A stretch of DNA of 64,000 nt from Reticulascus tulasneorum. Taxonomy: Eukaryota; Ascomycota; Sordariomycetes; Glomerellales; Reticulascaceae. The DNA is taken from NCBI GenBank assembly GCA_001557505.1, contig LSAX01000009.1:558001-622000 (forward strand), read 5' to 3'. This document shows, piece after piece, positions 44,425-57,085 of this stretch (position 1 is its first letter; each line of letters begins with the position of its first letter). The notes below the pieces were generated by a model, which did not search any database, was not told the DNA's origin, and was given only the letters and a program-made list of their open reading frames with translations. The position numbers and the translations under genes are program-made.

Positions 44425-45078
44425 TAATCACCACAGTCCACAGTAGGCATTAATATGAAAAGTTCTATGTGCAGGTACCCTAGAAAGGAACTGAGAGGCA
44501 AATGATCTATAGATCTGTGATGGGGATTCTGACGCATCACTGACCCTGAAATAGTGCATAATTCGAGGCAGTAGTTGATAGGCTTCACTGACAGTGGTTC
44601 TTTATACTCGTTAAATATGAACAAGAATAGTCATCACCTCGATGGATTGATATGAGAGGTCAGGGATATCTAAGCATCCCGATTCAAAAGCCGGCCGCAG
44701 ATGTCATAATGCGTACATGCCCACCGATTTTCCAGGAGTTTTATACCATGAATATCCTAAAGAGAAGAACAAAATACAACAAGAAATAAATAAAGAGACA
44801 GGCAAACCCGTCTATGGATCATATCCCTACAGACTGTGAATATCACGGCTGGGGTTATTCGATGCTGGGTGGCTCTTGTGGCCACCGTCGTTGGGAACAT
44901 ATATATCGTTGAGGTGCGGCGCGTTTGCGCTGCCATCTCATGTCGCAGAAGCAACTAACACTCAAATGATGTTTTAACGTCAAGAACTGCAAGCAAAACT
45001 AGTGTTTTCTTTGAAATCTTGTAAAATGGCGGAGCTCTCAGGGGTGTGGCACTGTATCGTCATGAGACACAGCTGCCG
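44425..45078. other. Convergent intergenic stretch
   Basis: Between the 3' ends of the chitinase and permease genes. No coding signal. Confidence 0.5.
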
Positions 45079-47238
45079 CTATGTCGCCTTCTTTGATTGA
45101 GTCTCCTCGTCCCAGTTGGGAGTTTGCTGTGGCGTGTCTGCAGTAGTATAACTGCCCTTTTCCTGATCCGGTAGAGCCTCGTCGCTGATAGCCTCTCCGT
45201 TCGCGATGTGGGCGTGGGTTCGTGGGCCTGTGTAGTACTTTCGCCCACTAAGAAACCAGTACCCGACCGAGAAGATAAGCACAAAAGCCAAGACTGCCGA
45301 TGCGTAGTTCATCTAGATTGAGATTAGCAAGCAAATAGCACAAGAGAGGAAGCAAGGACACTCACATTCTCAGGCGTTACTGGCCTAATCGTCGGCAATA
45401 GGAAGATGATGGACAGGAACGTATTCCATGCGCAGGCCCAGATGTTGATCGCGACACTGAACCTCCCCAGGTGCCAAGGGCCGCGCTCAAACTTGCCGTA
45501 TAACAGTTTGCAGACGATGGGGATGCAGTAAGACCAGTTCAGTGCAATAGCGCAGATGTTGAAGATGGCAGCGATGAGAATGTGACTGCCGAGACCGATG
45601 AGGTTGACCAGAACGCAGAGGGAGGCGTACAGCCACACGGAGTAAATAGGGGTATCGGTTCGATCCCATATCCGGTACCACAACCGCGAGCCTGGGATCA
45701 TCTCGTCTCGTGCGAACGCCCATATTGTTCGAGAGCCAGCATGAATCGAAGGGATGCAAACGAAATTCATGACAACGAAGCCGGTGATGGTAAAGAACAC
45801 AGCTGGCCCTCGCCCCATCACGTTGTAAAATATTTGAGAGACCTTTGATCCATTGTTAGCCTCATGGAAAGGGACCAAACAGCAGGAAGAGTGGGAGGCA
45901 TACGGGTAGCCCAGTTGGACTGTTCAGAAGCTCCGTGGGGTCTCCCATGCAGAACACGAGGGCGATATTGTACAAGAAGCCGACAACATAGGTGAATACC
46001 GAGGCAGACGTGATCGCAATGGGCACCACGCGGGAGGGATCCTTGGTCTCCTCTGCAATACTAGACACAATCATCGTCAGCAACTGACTTCATTCAGAGG
46101 CCTCCAGAGCCTGAACTTACTGCCCAACGCCGTCACAGTTCGTCATAATCCAGGCAGCACTGAGGCATCCGAAGAAGAAGGAGAACCCGGGCGGGGTCCA
46201 GCCCGACTCAGGTTCGAGATTAGTGAAGACATATTTGGGAGAATGCTTGTCCTTTTCTAAGACGAGCAAGGCAACGGCCGCGGCAATGAGAACACCAATG
46301 TGGAAAACGGCGTATGTGCTCGATATCTTGTTGAGCCAGGCTGTCGATAGACTGTTGATCATGGCATGGATGATGCACAATGCAGCCATGACGCCAGTGA
46401 TATGGCCCTGGGTTGGCTGATATCTGAAATTGGAGCCAATGGCTATCGCGGATAGCAACATCTGGGCCGCACCATACTCTGATGAGGCAGTCCCGGTGAC
46501 GGTGCCGATAAGGTTCAGCCAGCCTATCGAACGGTCAGAAATGACCGAAGGATATTGACACGTACCCGAGAAGTGCGGGATGGGCATATTGTGAGAAGAT
46601 CTGTTGGACAAACGGAATCTTTGCCCCTTTCGGGAGGCCGCCGGTTTAGCGCAAACTTACCATCAATCCACGATACCACCGGGACATAGTCTTTTGGACA
46701 GAGATACTTGAGAGTAAAATACATAGCACCTGTGGAAGTGTAAGAAGTCTATTCGATGACGGTTGCATGCCGTGTAGGTGGGAAATGCAGGCATCCCCGG
46801 ATCTCTTGGCGTACCTGACGTGGGGTAGGCTGACGAGATCTCAGCAATTGAGAGCGCAAGCGCGAGCGCACCACCGCCTCCGATCAACCAGCACCAGACA
46901 ACTGATGCTGCACCACCCGCGTACAACGGGTAGGTGAAAGTAGCCATGATGGTAGCATACAAGCCTGATATGCTCAGCGCAAAGCTGAAGCAAGACCACA
47001 TGGAGAACTCTCGCTTGAAGACCTGGAAGCCGACGACATAACCGGGGTCAGCATCCGCCAGCCTCACAACGACTCGGCATCCGAACAGCTATGAAAACTG
47101 ACTCACAGGCGTGTATCCCATGGCGGCCAGGGCCTTATCCGCCTCATCCATTTCATCCTCCGCCTTCGTCACCACTTTGCGTACTATCGCAGGGACAGGA
47201 ACAGGTCCGATGTGATCGCCATGATTCGAGGCGCCCAT
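45079..47238 (-). CDS. Amino-acid/GABA-type permease (APC superfamily)
   Basis: Seven exons, complement of 45079-45312, 45366-45842, 45904-46060, 46121-46523, 46661-46729, 46815-47022 and 47107-47238, 559 residues. A soluble N-terminus precedes about twelve hydrophobic segments: FSFALSISGLYATIMATFTY, WLIGGGGALALALSIAEI, then SSAYPTSGAMYF, the first-helix and family region of fungal GABA/choline permeases. The conserved HIAEETKDPSRVVP loop after helix 5 is typical, as is SRTIWAFARD. The C-terminus is hydrophilic and Thr/Gln-rich. It should import amino acids, GABA or choline-like amines at the plasma membrane; the exact substrate cannot be told. All joints are GT-AG and in phase. Confidence 0.88.
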
Positions 47239-49173
47239 GATACTGCTGCTGGAGAAGTGGCCGAAGAACGTTGGATGTGTGGGTGTGGCCGAGCAAGGGG
47301 GGTAGGGGAGAACCAGGGATGCGGAGGGACAATCGCTGAGAGTGGCTCTCACCCGGGGACGTGGCTTCGAAAAGATAGGGCTTCGAATTGAGGCTTGCTG
47401 GCTTGCCTCAGGATGAAGATGAGGCTCTTTTCCGGGGGAAATGTGCAATAATTGACGCAGGAGCCGACTCAGGTTATAACGGAAAGATCTGCGATCACCG
47501 TGCACGGAGAGGTAGCCGGCACCCAGCACGCAATTTCTGCAACCTTTGCTTCCCAGGGTATCTTCACACTGCGGCAGGAGTCACGGTTTCTACGACTGAC
47601 AGGCGGGATTAGGCCGGGATAGCCGTTTTGCTTGTTACAGTTCGATATGAGGGGTTTCCGCGGCATAAGGTAGAGAGACAGCATTTGCTCTATGCCGGCA
47701 TCGCAAACTGCGGACGATTCTTCTTCTTGTTTCGCGGGATCTAAGATGACTGCGCCATAATCTGGGGCGGGGTGAGAGGGTAAGGGCCTTAGGCAGTAAT
47801 TATATGGGGAATGAATGTGTGTGGGTGGCTGAGTTTTACAGCACCTCCAGGGCATGCACCACCTCCACCTGGTCCACGTGTAATTAAAAGTTGGGCTGTG
47901 GGTGGGTTCTCTGGCATGCTGTAGCAGGGTTTTTAAAGGTTGAGGTAGTGCGAAGAGCCGCTATCCACCCTCACCCTAGCATTTTGTACGGTCCGTCACG
48001 GGTAAGGCAGTCTAAGACATCATATGGGTAGAGCACTTGCACGGGCTCACTAGGACAGTGGAGTTCGCGTAGAGCCGAAGCAGGCGGGAAGTCCTCCACG
48101 TCTCCATAAATCATGTCGCCAAGAACAATGGCATTCAGCGTTTTGCCGTTACGTCTTGCGGAGTTCAACATGTGTTGAGCTGCACTGCGATTCTTTCGAC
48201 GCTAGACTGGGCAAGGTGGGGGGGACAGCGAGCTGCTGGGAGATGGCTTGACGGCTTGAATGCGATACACGAGACCACATATGCAAACTAATTAAGTGCT
48301 GACAACGAAGTGTAAAATAGGTGACGAGCACTGCATTCGAATCAGAACCAGTAGCGTCGGTCTGCCTGGACATTGCAGATCATGAACCATCCCCTGTCGT
48401 TTTAGACACTTGACATGCAGGCGGGACGCATCCAGACGGTGCCATATCACACGGCGTCTTCGACTGGTTCGCCCCCCCGGGGCCTCCAGCTGTTCACACA
48501 GTTTGCGATGAGTCAAGAAAACAGCGGTAACGTTGACCAAGACACCGCTTGGAACCGATGGTCACTAGGAACTAGGTTTCGGATGAGGTCGATCATTAAT
48601 GCCTATCACGACTGTTCTCGTCGTCAACCGAGTGTAATAACATTAGCGGCGCCGACTCTCATTATAACACACTGGAGAGGCTGTAGCAATTCAACTTGCC
48701 ATGACAAACCAGCTGGATGCTTTTTTAAACCATCTCGGGGCAGACCAGCCCTCTCATATGCAACCACGGAGCTGGGGCTGATACAGCCTGCTTGCTCGAA
48801 ACCCTTTTTGGTATCGAAGGATCCGATAGCTTGTCCGCCACCCGGGAACTAGATGTTTTCGAGCCACCCCCGCCTGCAGGGCCTTATTCGTCCTGGCTGT
48901 GGGAAATTCGAAGCAACACCACAAACCGCGGAAGAACCGGTCAAACTCGCCCCCACCGATCATCCTGGTGGTCCGGTCCAGACAAGGCTGCCGCACTGAA
49001 GCGCTGTCATTTCCTCAAAAAAGGACCATGCCGACCACATTCTCTCTACCCGACATATGGCTTTTTACGACCGAAAGCCTCAGTCCAATAACTGTCCAGA
49101 AAAGGTCTCACCCGTCTGGCTCACCGTGGTATAACTAGCGCCAAAGGCCCAGGACCTGGACACCACCAGACCA
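47239..49173. other. 1.9-kb intergenic stretch
   Basis: Between divergent genes. A minus frame at 47971-48171 (NGKTLNAIVLGDMIYGDVED, then PYDVLDCLTRDGPY) looks like a decayed or partial coding piece, with no partner exons found. The rest shows nothing supportable. Confidence 0.35.
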
Positions 49174-50994
49174 ATGCCTCGCCCAGCTCACTTCCAGGCA
49201 TATCGACCTCCGTCACCACCAGCGCCAGCTGTACAACCGGACTCTGATGCAGATTCTGATGGTGTAAAACAAAAAATGTCTTCGACCGATTGTCGGACTC
49301 GCAACAATGCCTTCTCTCTGAAGAACTCTTCCGCCCGAAAGAGTTCCAACGGCACGACCTACGGGCCCAATGAGGGCAACCTTGATAGCAGCCCCGCCCG
49401 GATCTTCGAGCACTGTCGCCTCCCCCAATCTGAGGTTGAGGATGACCTCAACCAGACGACTGAGATCAAATTCCCTTCTACCTTCGAAGAGGTCGAGCAA
49501 TGGATGGACGATCTGGTGGAATCGGCGCTGAGAGCCACGGGCGACGAGCCGCATCAGTCCAGTTCTATCAAGATACTCTTCCTGGATGAGAAGAGATGCG
49601 CCAAGGTCCTGGGAGAGGAGTTCCCCATGAACAGGTTGCAGCCGAAGCTCAAGATCCTGGATTGGTGCACCTCTCACTACATGTCCACCTTCTGCCGCTT
49701 CCCACTGCCTCTGGACCTTGACGGCGATGACGACGTCCATCACGTCTGGGACTGGCGATTCACCATCAGCCACCCATTCGACTGGGACATGCTTTGGGTG
49801 TATTTCCCCACAACCAGGACCTCGCTCGGGATCGTGCGCACTTGGTTCGACGGGTATGATACCAATTTCACCCAGATGGAGAACGAAGTCACAAACTTCG
49901 TTGGTCCCACCCTCGCGCACCCCATGCTGCTTGGCCTCCTCGCTCTTCAAGTCCTGACTTCCGACTCCATGGCCAACGTGCGAGAGAAGGGTAACCGGAT
50001 CTACGAGTCCCAGACACTGACTGGGTTTCACAACTACAACCGCCTTCGCGTCCTGGATATGGAGGACGACAACCCCGAGCATGATCTCGGCGTCGTTACG
50101 CGAAGGGTCATTGGCGCCGCATCGAACATGACTGGGTGGGAGAATGCTTCTCTGCAGTTGATCAAGTTTGCAGGTTTCATCCAGGATCAAAATAAGAGAT
50201 ACCAAGGCTCAAGATTTGGACCCAACGATAGGTCAGAGAAGCGCCTCTGCACCTATGTTGATGAGCAGGCCCAAAAGCTCATCGGGGATCTCGATGGTGC
50301 ATACCACGACTCGCTGGCTTGGCTGGCGACTGCGCAGTTCCTGCTCCAGGGTGTCTTGAACGTGCTCGGGCAAAAAGACGCTTTCGTCAACATCGAGCTC
50401 GGAAAGGATCAGAAACGGATTGCGGAGGAAACGAAGAGGGACAGCACTTCCATGACGGGTATCGCCGTAGTCACCATGTTCTTCCTTCCCGGCACTTTCA
50501 CAGCAGTAAGTTGTATTCTTTCGGTTCTCTTATGATCTTAGGGTATTTGCTGACTTGCGTGGTCGCAGTCGTTCTTTGCGCTGCCATTTTTTGAATCCGA
50601 CATAAAAGATAGGGGCCTGCACGAATTCTGGATATACTGGGTAGTTACAGTACCGTTGACCGTAATTACCCTCACCGTTTGGACTATTTGGACGAGATAC
50701 ATGAACCCACCGATTCAAAGTGCCAAAGCGGTCAAGTTTCAGGAGCAGAAGGAGGCGGAAGACCCAGAGAAGAAGGTTTGTCGCCCTCAAACCCCATCCG
50801 GGCTGTAACCCCAGTGTTTGCCCATCTGCTAATCGATAACAATAGCCGATTTCTTTGATACAGGAATTTCTGGTTCGGACACGAACACGGAGCCTTGGTG
50901 GGCAGGTCCCTCAACGGCCGCCGCTTGGAAGATGATGGAGTGGGGCAGTCGGGGAGGAAGGATTTACGACGATATGACACACAGGGTCAAGTGA
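49174..50994 (+). CDS. CorA-like membrane protein (first copy)
   Basis: Exon 1 is 49174-50505 and exon 2 is 50569-50775; a short third exon ends at 50935 or 50994, depending on the last acceptor, which I cannot settle. About 520-550 residues. Residues 1-110 are polar and low-complexity. A soluble domain follows (EVEQWMDDLVESALRA, LKILDWCTSHYMSTFCRFP, WVYFPTTRTSLGIVRTWF). The C-terminal part has a long helix (KDQKRIAEETKRDSTSM) leading into membrane segment 1 (GIAVVTMFFLPGTFTASFFALPFF) and segment 2 (WIYWVVTVPLTVITLTVWTIW). This is the CorA stalk-and-two-helix arrangement. The Gly-Met-Asn filter is absent, as in many fungal CorA-like proteins, so metal transport is uncertain. Confidence 0.75.
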
Positions 50995-52342
50995 TGGATT
51001 ATACCGGCATGGGATTGATATTTACTTCGCGTCTGCGCGGACGAGCATTGTGAAGCATTATTGGCATTGCGCAAGTACATACCCAGCATCGCATGGGCAT
51101 CGCATTGGCATCGCATTGGCCTCAGGCATTGAGGACATACTCCGCTACCAAATGGGAGACATTTTAGACTAGACTAGTAGTCTCGATTTTACTTGTGATT
51201 TACTTACCATATTTCAACGACACCGCGTTTGAGTCTTGACATTGGAGAAGCCTATCATGCGAAGGGAATGGAACCGCTGACTTGGGTCTCTACGACTTTC
51301 TCCCGTTCCTTTCGGGCTTGCAGATGGTCTCCAATTAAAAGTGACGATGGCCTCTGAACTAAATGTATCCCGTCTGTTTTTGGTCTCTGAATAGACCTCC
51401 TGACCCCTGCGCGCGCTTGCAGATGGTCCCAAGCTGTGTGAAACTCGAAACTTTCAAGCTTTGTTTCAACCCAACTCCGGGTCCATCAGCCGCTTCCAAC
51501 TTCCCCCTCCACATTGCCAAGCCCCTATTGACAGGCTGCCAGCTCTCCGCCAATGCTCAGCAGCTGGTGCCAGCTGTCCACGCGGCAAAATTGCAGCGAT
51601 CATAAACAATTAACTGGAGCATCCAATGATTGCCCACCAGGATCGCACAGATCAGTCGTCTCATGTTCCCGCCGTGATTTTCCACCATCCCCTCAAGATC
51701 TCCCTGTCTGCAACACGCACCGTTTCACACGCCCTGGCCGTCCCAATCGCGGGCCTCGCGAAGCGCAAACACAGACCCTGCAAACCCAATGCCATCCTCC
51801 CCTTCTGCCCCTTCGACCAGGAGGCACGCGGAGGGAAAAAGGGTTTGTCCATGCCGCCCATGTCGGGCCAGTGTTCGGACGCTTTTTCTTTTTGCGGAGG
51901 ATGTGCATGCATGTCAGTGCCAACTTGACAACCTGGCCGATGCACCCGCCCGAAAAGTTCGGAAGTGAACGAAACAGCTCTGCAATGGGAATCGTGAAAC
52001 AGCCTCAAACTGGGCCCTTGGGAGGCTAGAAATTAGGGAGCTTCCTCGGGAGCTAGGAGAAGGTAAGCGCTTGGCCAGAACCGAACCTCTTGACGATGGA
52101 TCGTGAGTATAAGATTTGCGTGCGTCCCCGACAGTTCGGAAGACTTAGACTTGGAGGTCATCGACAGCGGCTTCGATTTTGAATAGCTTCATTCCATTCC
52201 TTCATTTTTTCTTGTTCTCCTTCCTTCAATTCTGTCATTTTTTAAACCCTGCTGAGCAGGCTTCTTTCATTTTACACATCTTGACCTTGAACCGTACACA
52301 TTCCTTGCAATTCCCAACCCCAATTCGATTCAATCTGTCAAC
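50995..52342. other. Intergenic with a small tandem repeat
   Basis: No supportable gene. An 11-bp repeat lies at 51086-51118. The part before 52343 is CT-rich, as expected of a promoter/5' UTR. Confidence 0.45.
51086..51118 (+). repeat. 11-bp tandem repeat, 3 copies
   Basis: GCATCGCATGG followed by GCATCGCATTG twice, in the 3' flank of the CorA-like gene. Confidence 0.7.
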
Positions 52343-53828
52343 ATGATCTCCAACTTGTCCATTCTCTTGGCTTACGCCACTGCATTCGCTGCTGCGAGCC
52401 CGGTTGCCTTCCGCAGGGCTGTTGCGGAGCTGAACGAGGAAGCCACCGCGGAAGCACATCAGAGGGATGGCGGTGCCACGCGAGCATTCTCCGATGTACA
52501 AATCAAGACGTCCGATGGGAAGTGCTTGTTCGTGGATAAGCTGTCGGGAGACTTCCGGGCCAACCTGACTCCGATCCAGGTTGCAGACTGTGGGAGCACG
52601 GATGGCCAGGGGTGGGATATCATCACGGCCGGGGAGCATAATGATCAAGCTGGGACAACGCTGATCGTTAGCACTTTGGTAAGACACCCGCGCGGTGACA
52701 GCTGCTACACAACGCTAACCTCGACAGACGCAAGCCTGCTTCAACTTTGATGACCGCCGCCGCGCCGGTAACCAGGTTCTCCTGTTCTCGTGCGGTGGTC
52801 GTGCCGATGGTGGTGGTGCGGTGACCAACTCCCAGCTGTTCGATTTCGACGGCGGTGCTGGGCCATTGGCTCTCCAGCCCAAGAACTCCGAGGGCTCCTG
52901 CTTGACTGTCAATGGAAATGTGATTGATATCGCGGGGTGCAACGCGAATGATGCTGCGCAAAGCTTCACCTTTGGCGGTGCAGGTGGGAATGCCGGAGGC
53001 GACGCAGGTGGTAACGACGATGTCGAGGAGCCACCTGCTGCACCCGCAGCCCCCGAGCCTGTTGTGACCGCAGCCCCAGATCCAGTAACATCCGCGGATT
53101 GCGAAGCTGTTCGCACGGTCTTGGTGACCGTGACTGAGACCGCAACACCAGCCGGCAACAACAACAATGGTGTTGCACCACCAGTCCAGACCCAGGCTCC
53201 ACCAGCAGCCGAGGCCCCTCCAGCGCAAGAAACATCCCCTTCGGCCGCCCCAGCAGCTGGAGGCATTCCCAACCCCACCGAAGCCGTCCCCGTCTCCCGC
53301 GCCGGCGGCGTGCTTAATCCCACATCGGCAGCGCAGTCTCACCAGTTTGATGCAACTGCCACCCGCGCTTTCACATCCGTCTCCATAGAGGCCCCCAACG
53401 GGCAGTGCCTCTTCATCGACCCAACAGCGGGCGACTTCCGCCAGAATCTCATCCCCGTCAGCCTGGTCCCCTGTGCTGGAACTGCGAATGAGAAGTTCGA
53501 CATCATCACGAGCGGCAAGCATAACAACGGGAATGACGGAGGCGCACTCATCGTCAGCTCGCTGATGAACGGCTGCATCAGCCTCGACGGCCGGAGGGCT
53601 GCGGACGACACCGTAACGATCTTCTCGTGCGGTGGACGGGGTGATGGCGAGGGCGAGACGAACTCAGGCCAGCTGGTGGCGTTTGATGGAAACACCTCGC
53701 TGGCGTTCGCTCCGTTGAATGACAACGGCGAGACGTGTCTCGTACCGGCAGGTGGACGACTTGGGTCTGCGCCGTGTACCGGCGACGGCTCGCAGGTGTT
53801 TACGATTATTCCAGTTGGCGGCCTATGA
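52343..53828 (+). CDS. Secreted protein with two ricin-B-like beta-trefoil domains
   Basis: Two exons, 52343-52678 and 52728-53828, 478 residues. MISNLSILLAYATAFAAASP is a signal peptide. Two homologous halves each carry an equivalent opening: TRAFSDVQIKTSDGKCLFVD with GDFRANLTP, and TRAFTSVSIEAPNGQCLFID with GDFRQNLIP. Each is followed by a matching FSCGGR and SCL/TCL block, so the gene arose by internal duplication. The linker between them (about residues 215-310) is rich in Ala, Pro and Thr (APAAPEPVVTAAPDPV) and likely O-glycosylated. Ricin-B-like trefoils bind sugars, so the protein may be a wall-attached or released lectin. The typical QxW motifs are weak, so sugar binding is inferred. 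Intron of 49 bp. Confidence 0.8.
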
Positions 53829-55115
53829 TCACCTTCGATCGGATAGGGTTTAGTGTACGTTACGACTTCATAACGTGTGCCTTTATGTTTTTTGTTCAAT
53901 TCTGGCTATTCAAAAAGAAGGAGAGGAGCCGTTGTCTTTCGATCTTGTATTATATAGAATATTTGTCTACAGCAGACATCGATACCATCAATAGAAATGG
54001 ATATGGATCATCTTCAATCTTTCCCCCTTTTTTAAAGTTCCAGCCCAGTGGTGAGCTTTGGCCACGCAGTATCCCGCTCCCTGGTTGACGATGGACGGCG
54101 ATTATTCTTGTGCCTCAGTGCCGTGTGATCCATGATTACTTGTCTGCCACAGGCCCGCTCACATGCAAACCTCTCAACACTAAGGTTTAACCAAATACAT
54201 TTTCCAGCCAGTGGAGCCGCTAGAAAGCAAAATAGCATATACTGCTTTTCTCATTTCTAATAGCTTGGTATCGAATTGTGCTGGTGGACGCTTAGACTGC
54301 CCAATGGGCAATAATGCTCTTCTAGCAGCGGCTGTGAAATCACTACTAGGTAGGAAGTACCTGCACTCCACCCACACGGGTTCCAGCCTTACTGAATGCT
54401 TGAAATGAGACGGAACGCAGGGGTGGCAGGGCTTTCTTCAGCGTTGTCCTGGAGGATTCAGGCTTGAATCCGCAAAACTGCCTTTTTAAGCCCAGACGAG
54501 TGGAGAAGATTTGGGGGCGATGACAGCTCAGGACCGGGTTGGGGCCAGTGAAGTTACAGTGGATGCCAACCCTTACAGGGACTTCGGTGCCAACCTGGCC
54601 AGGCCCCCGGGATCAGGTGAAGCGAAGGCCAATCGGGAGTCGGCATCCCGCCAGTGTCTGGGATCACCAAAGTCCCTTTATGGATGGCACTACATAGCAG
54701 TGAAGTTATCCACCACCTTAGTTATATCAGAAGGCTGCACCTCTACACTAGGACAAATCATATTGAAAATATTCCCTCAGCCCACGCAAACCTCCTGCCC
54801 AGCTCAATTATATTCAACATCATACAAGCCTATGCTTGCCTTCTACCACGAAGCTGGGGGATTTCGACCTACAGCTGACGAGCGCAGAGACACCACCTAG
54901 TGCTGACTCGAGGCTGCGCCCGATTTCGAAACTGTCGACCCCCTTACTGCATGCAACCTCCTGATCTGAGCCTCCTATCTCGACTCTGAGGTAATCGGCT
55001 TGCTCACGACTCTTGCTAAAATCCTCGGGTTTGGATGCCATTGCCTTCGAATTATCCCGAAAAGATCCCCGCGACTCGAAGCCACGCTATTCGACATCAT
55101 TGACATAGTCACAAC
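53829..55115. other. Intergenic
   Basis: A + frame of 130 codons at 54511-54900 has no motif, signal or splice support and is probably chance. Nothing else stands out. Confidence 0.4.
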
Positions 55116-57085
55116 ATGGTTAAACCAATATCTACAATGGCCACCTTGGAGGAGGAACACGGACGACACCATCATCCACACGTCGATAATTCGTCTGTCG
55201 AAGACATACCATCACCTCACGTCCACTACGCCGGCGTCCCTGCTACCGACCCCCCAGCAGACAAGCCAATGTCCAATCCACCAGAAGAAGGAACAGGCGT
55301 GTCGCGATCCGCCCCCGAGCACGTTGCCCCGATCCTGCGCCGACGCACCACTCGAGTAAGCACTTTCAGGACAGTCGACGACTACGAAGGCATTGAACCG
55401 TCGCGGCCCGGATGGCAGCCTGGGTCGGAGCCTGGCTTCGACCCAAACAAGTCGGATGGCGGGCACGCCTCCATGCCAATGCTGAGCGCGCCGTGCGAGA
55501 TCACCGTGGTGGACTTCAGCCCCCAAGACATGGTGATGCACCACTTCGACAACAAAGACTTCATCAATTTCCTCAGGAAGCCCCAAGAGAAGTGGGTCAA
55601 ATGCCGATGGATCAATGTCAACGGCCTGTCTTGGGATGTCATTCAGGCCCTTGGACAGCACAAGAACTTGCATAAGCTCGCGATTGAGGATATCATGAAT
55701 ACGAGGAACAGGACCAAGATGGACTGGTACGTTTGCAGTCCTGTTGAGTGTGGGTAAAAGCTAACTGGAATATCGTCAGGTACCCGAATCACGCCTTCCT
55801 CGTCCTCACTCTACAAAAGCTTGTACACCTCATTGATGCCGACGATGACTACCCAGCCGACGGGAATAGCGTTTTCACAACGAAAGGAAGCAGATTCAGC
55901 TGGAAGAAGATTAAGAAATGGCTGATGAGTAGCAAAGACAAGCAAAGTTTGGATAGCGAAGAAGGTAGGACACCGTATGGCAGGCATGACCATTCGATTC
56001 ATCGCCCGAATGGATTCAAATCCCATCCGACTGGCCTGTCCGACCTGCCCGACGAAATATTCTTCCGCACACTGCAGAGGTATCATGCTTCCCCTAACGA
56101 AGCTCGCACCGAATACATGGAGAGGCACTCTTCGCTGGCGTCGAGAAACCTCGCTGTGTCTGCGGAGCAGGTGTCTGTATTTCTGACCTCAGACAACACC
56201 GTCATATCCTTCTTCGAGATGTCAGCGGAAGACGTTGAGAACCCGATTCTCACCCGTCTCAGCATGCCGGGAACGATCCTACGACAATCATCTGATGCAT
56301 CCCTCTTGACGCAAGCTATCATGGACGCTATCATTGACCTCGCAATCCCGCTGACGGCCGTCTACACCGATGTCATCGGCGATCTTGAACTAGATGTCCT
56401 CACGAGCCCAAGCGTCCAACAGAGCAAGAGCCTCTACATCTGCATTAGCGAGATCAACAAGATGCTGACCTTCCTAAACCCGATTGATAATCTTGTCAAC
56501 GTCCTCCGTGATCATAAGACAAGCATGTCGTCAGAGGAGGCGACTCGAGAATTACAAAATCATGCCTCGGGCGTCATCGTGACGCCAACAACGCACACTT
56601 ACCTCGGGGACGTACTAGATCATTGCGTGATCATCACGGAAGCAATGCAGCAGATCAAGTACTCTGCCGATAATCTTATTAACCTAATCTTCAACACCAT
56701 CTCCGCCAGCCAGAACGAAAGCATGAAACAGCTTACCATCATCACCATCATCTTCCTGCCCTTGACCTTCATTACGGGATACTTTGGCCAAAATTTTAAA
56801 GATTTCTATGACCTGGACCGGGGCATCGCATTCTTGTACGTCGACTACCTGCCTGCCAACCTTCCCCCCCCCCCCTCGAACGTAAAATACTAACTTGTTT
56901 GCAGTTGGCGTATCGCTGGCCCCGTTGTGGCGGCTACAGTTCTTATCATGATGCGAACCTTTCTATACGAGAGCCTTGTTGGTTTCTTTCAGAAACGACG
57001 TATTCTTGCTATGCGGAAGAGGAGAGCGAAGGCAACAAAGGCAACAAAGGCAACGAAGGCAACGAAGGCAACGAAGCGTATCTGA
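55116..57085 (+). CDS. CorA-type divalent-cation transporter (second copy)
   Basis: Three exons, 55116-55726, 55780-56835 and 56905-57085, 615 residues. An acidic/His-rich N-terminus (EEEHGRHHHPHVD) leads into a CorA cytoplasmic domain: KCRWINVNGLSWDVI, HKLAIEDIMNTRNRTKMDWYPNH (the classical HxLxxEDxxN-R-K signature) and SVFLTSDNTVISFFE. The long stalk helix runs to SMKQLTIITIIFLPLTFITGYFGQNF. Here GQN stands where GMN forms the ion filter in CorA/ALR proteins. Membrane helix 2 follows (AGPVVAATVLIMMRTFLY). The C-terminus is a basic tail of KAT repeats. A downstream Met (MATLEEE) is an alternative start. It likely moves Mg2+ or related cations at the plasma membrane. Intron 2 contains a run of 13-14 C. 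Confidence 0.88.
57026..57076 (+). repeat. 9-bp coding repeat giving a KAT-repeat tail
   Basis: Five to six units of the type AAGGCAACR encode five K-A-T triplets at the very C-terminus of the second CorA protein. The number of units is likely to vary between strains. Confidence 0.75.

Noticed and set aside
49213..50205. 330-codon minus-strand frame opposite the first CorA-like gene
   Set aside because: Antisense shadow of a real gene: repetitive Val/Gly/Leu content and no family motif.
52668..53522. 284-codon minus-strand frame opposite the trefoil protein
   Set aside because: Antisense shadow with Cys/Trp/Gly-rich low-complexity content mirroring the Ala/Pro/Thr linker.
54511..54900. 130-codon plus-strand frame
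   Set aside because: No motif, no signal peptide and no splice context; flanking DNA looks non-coding.
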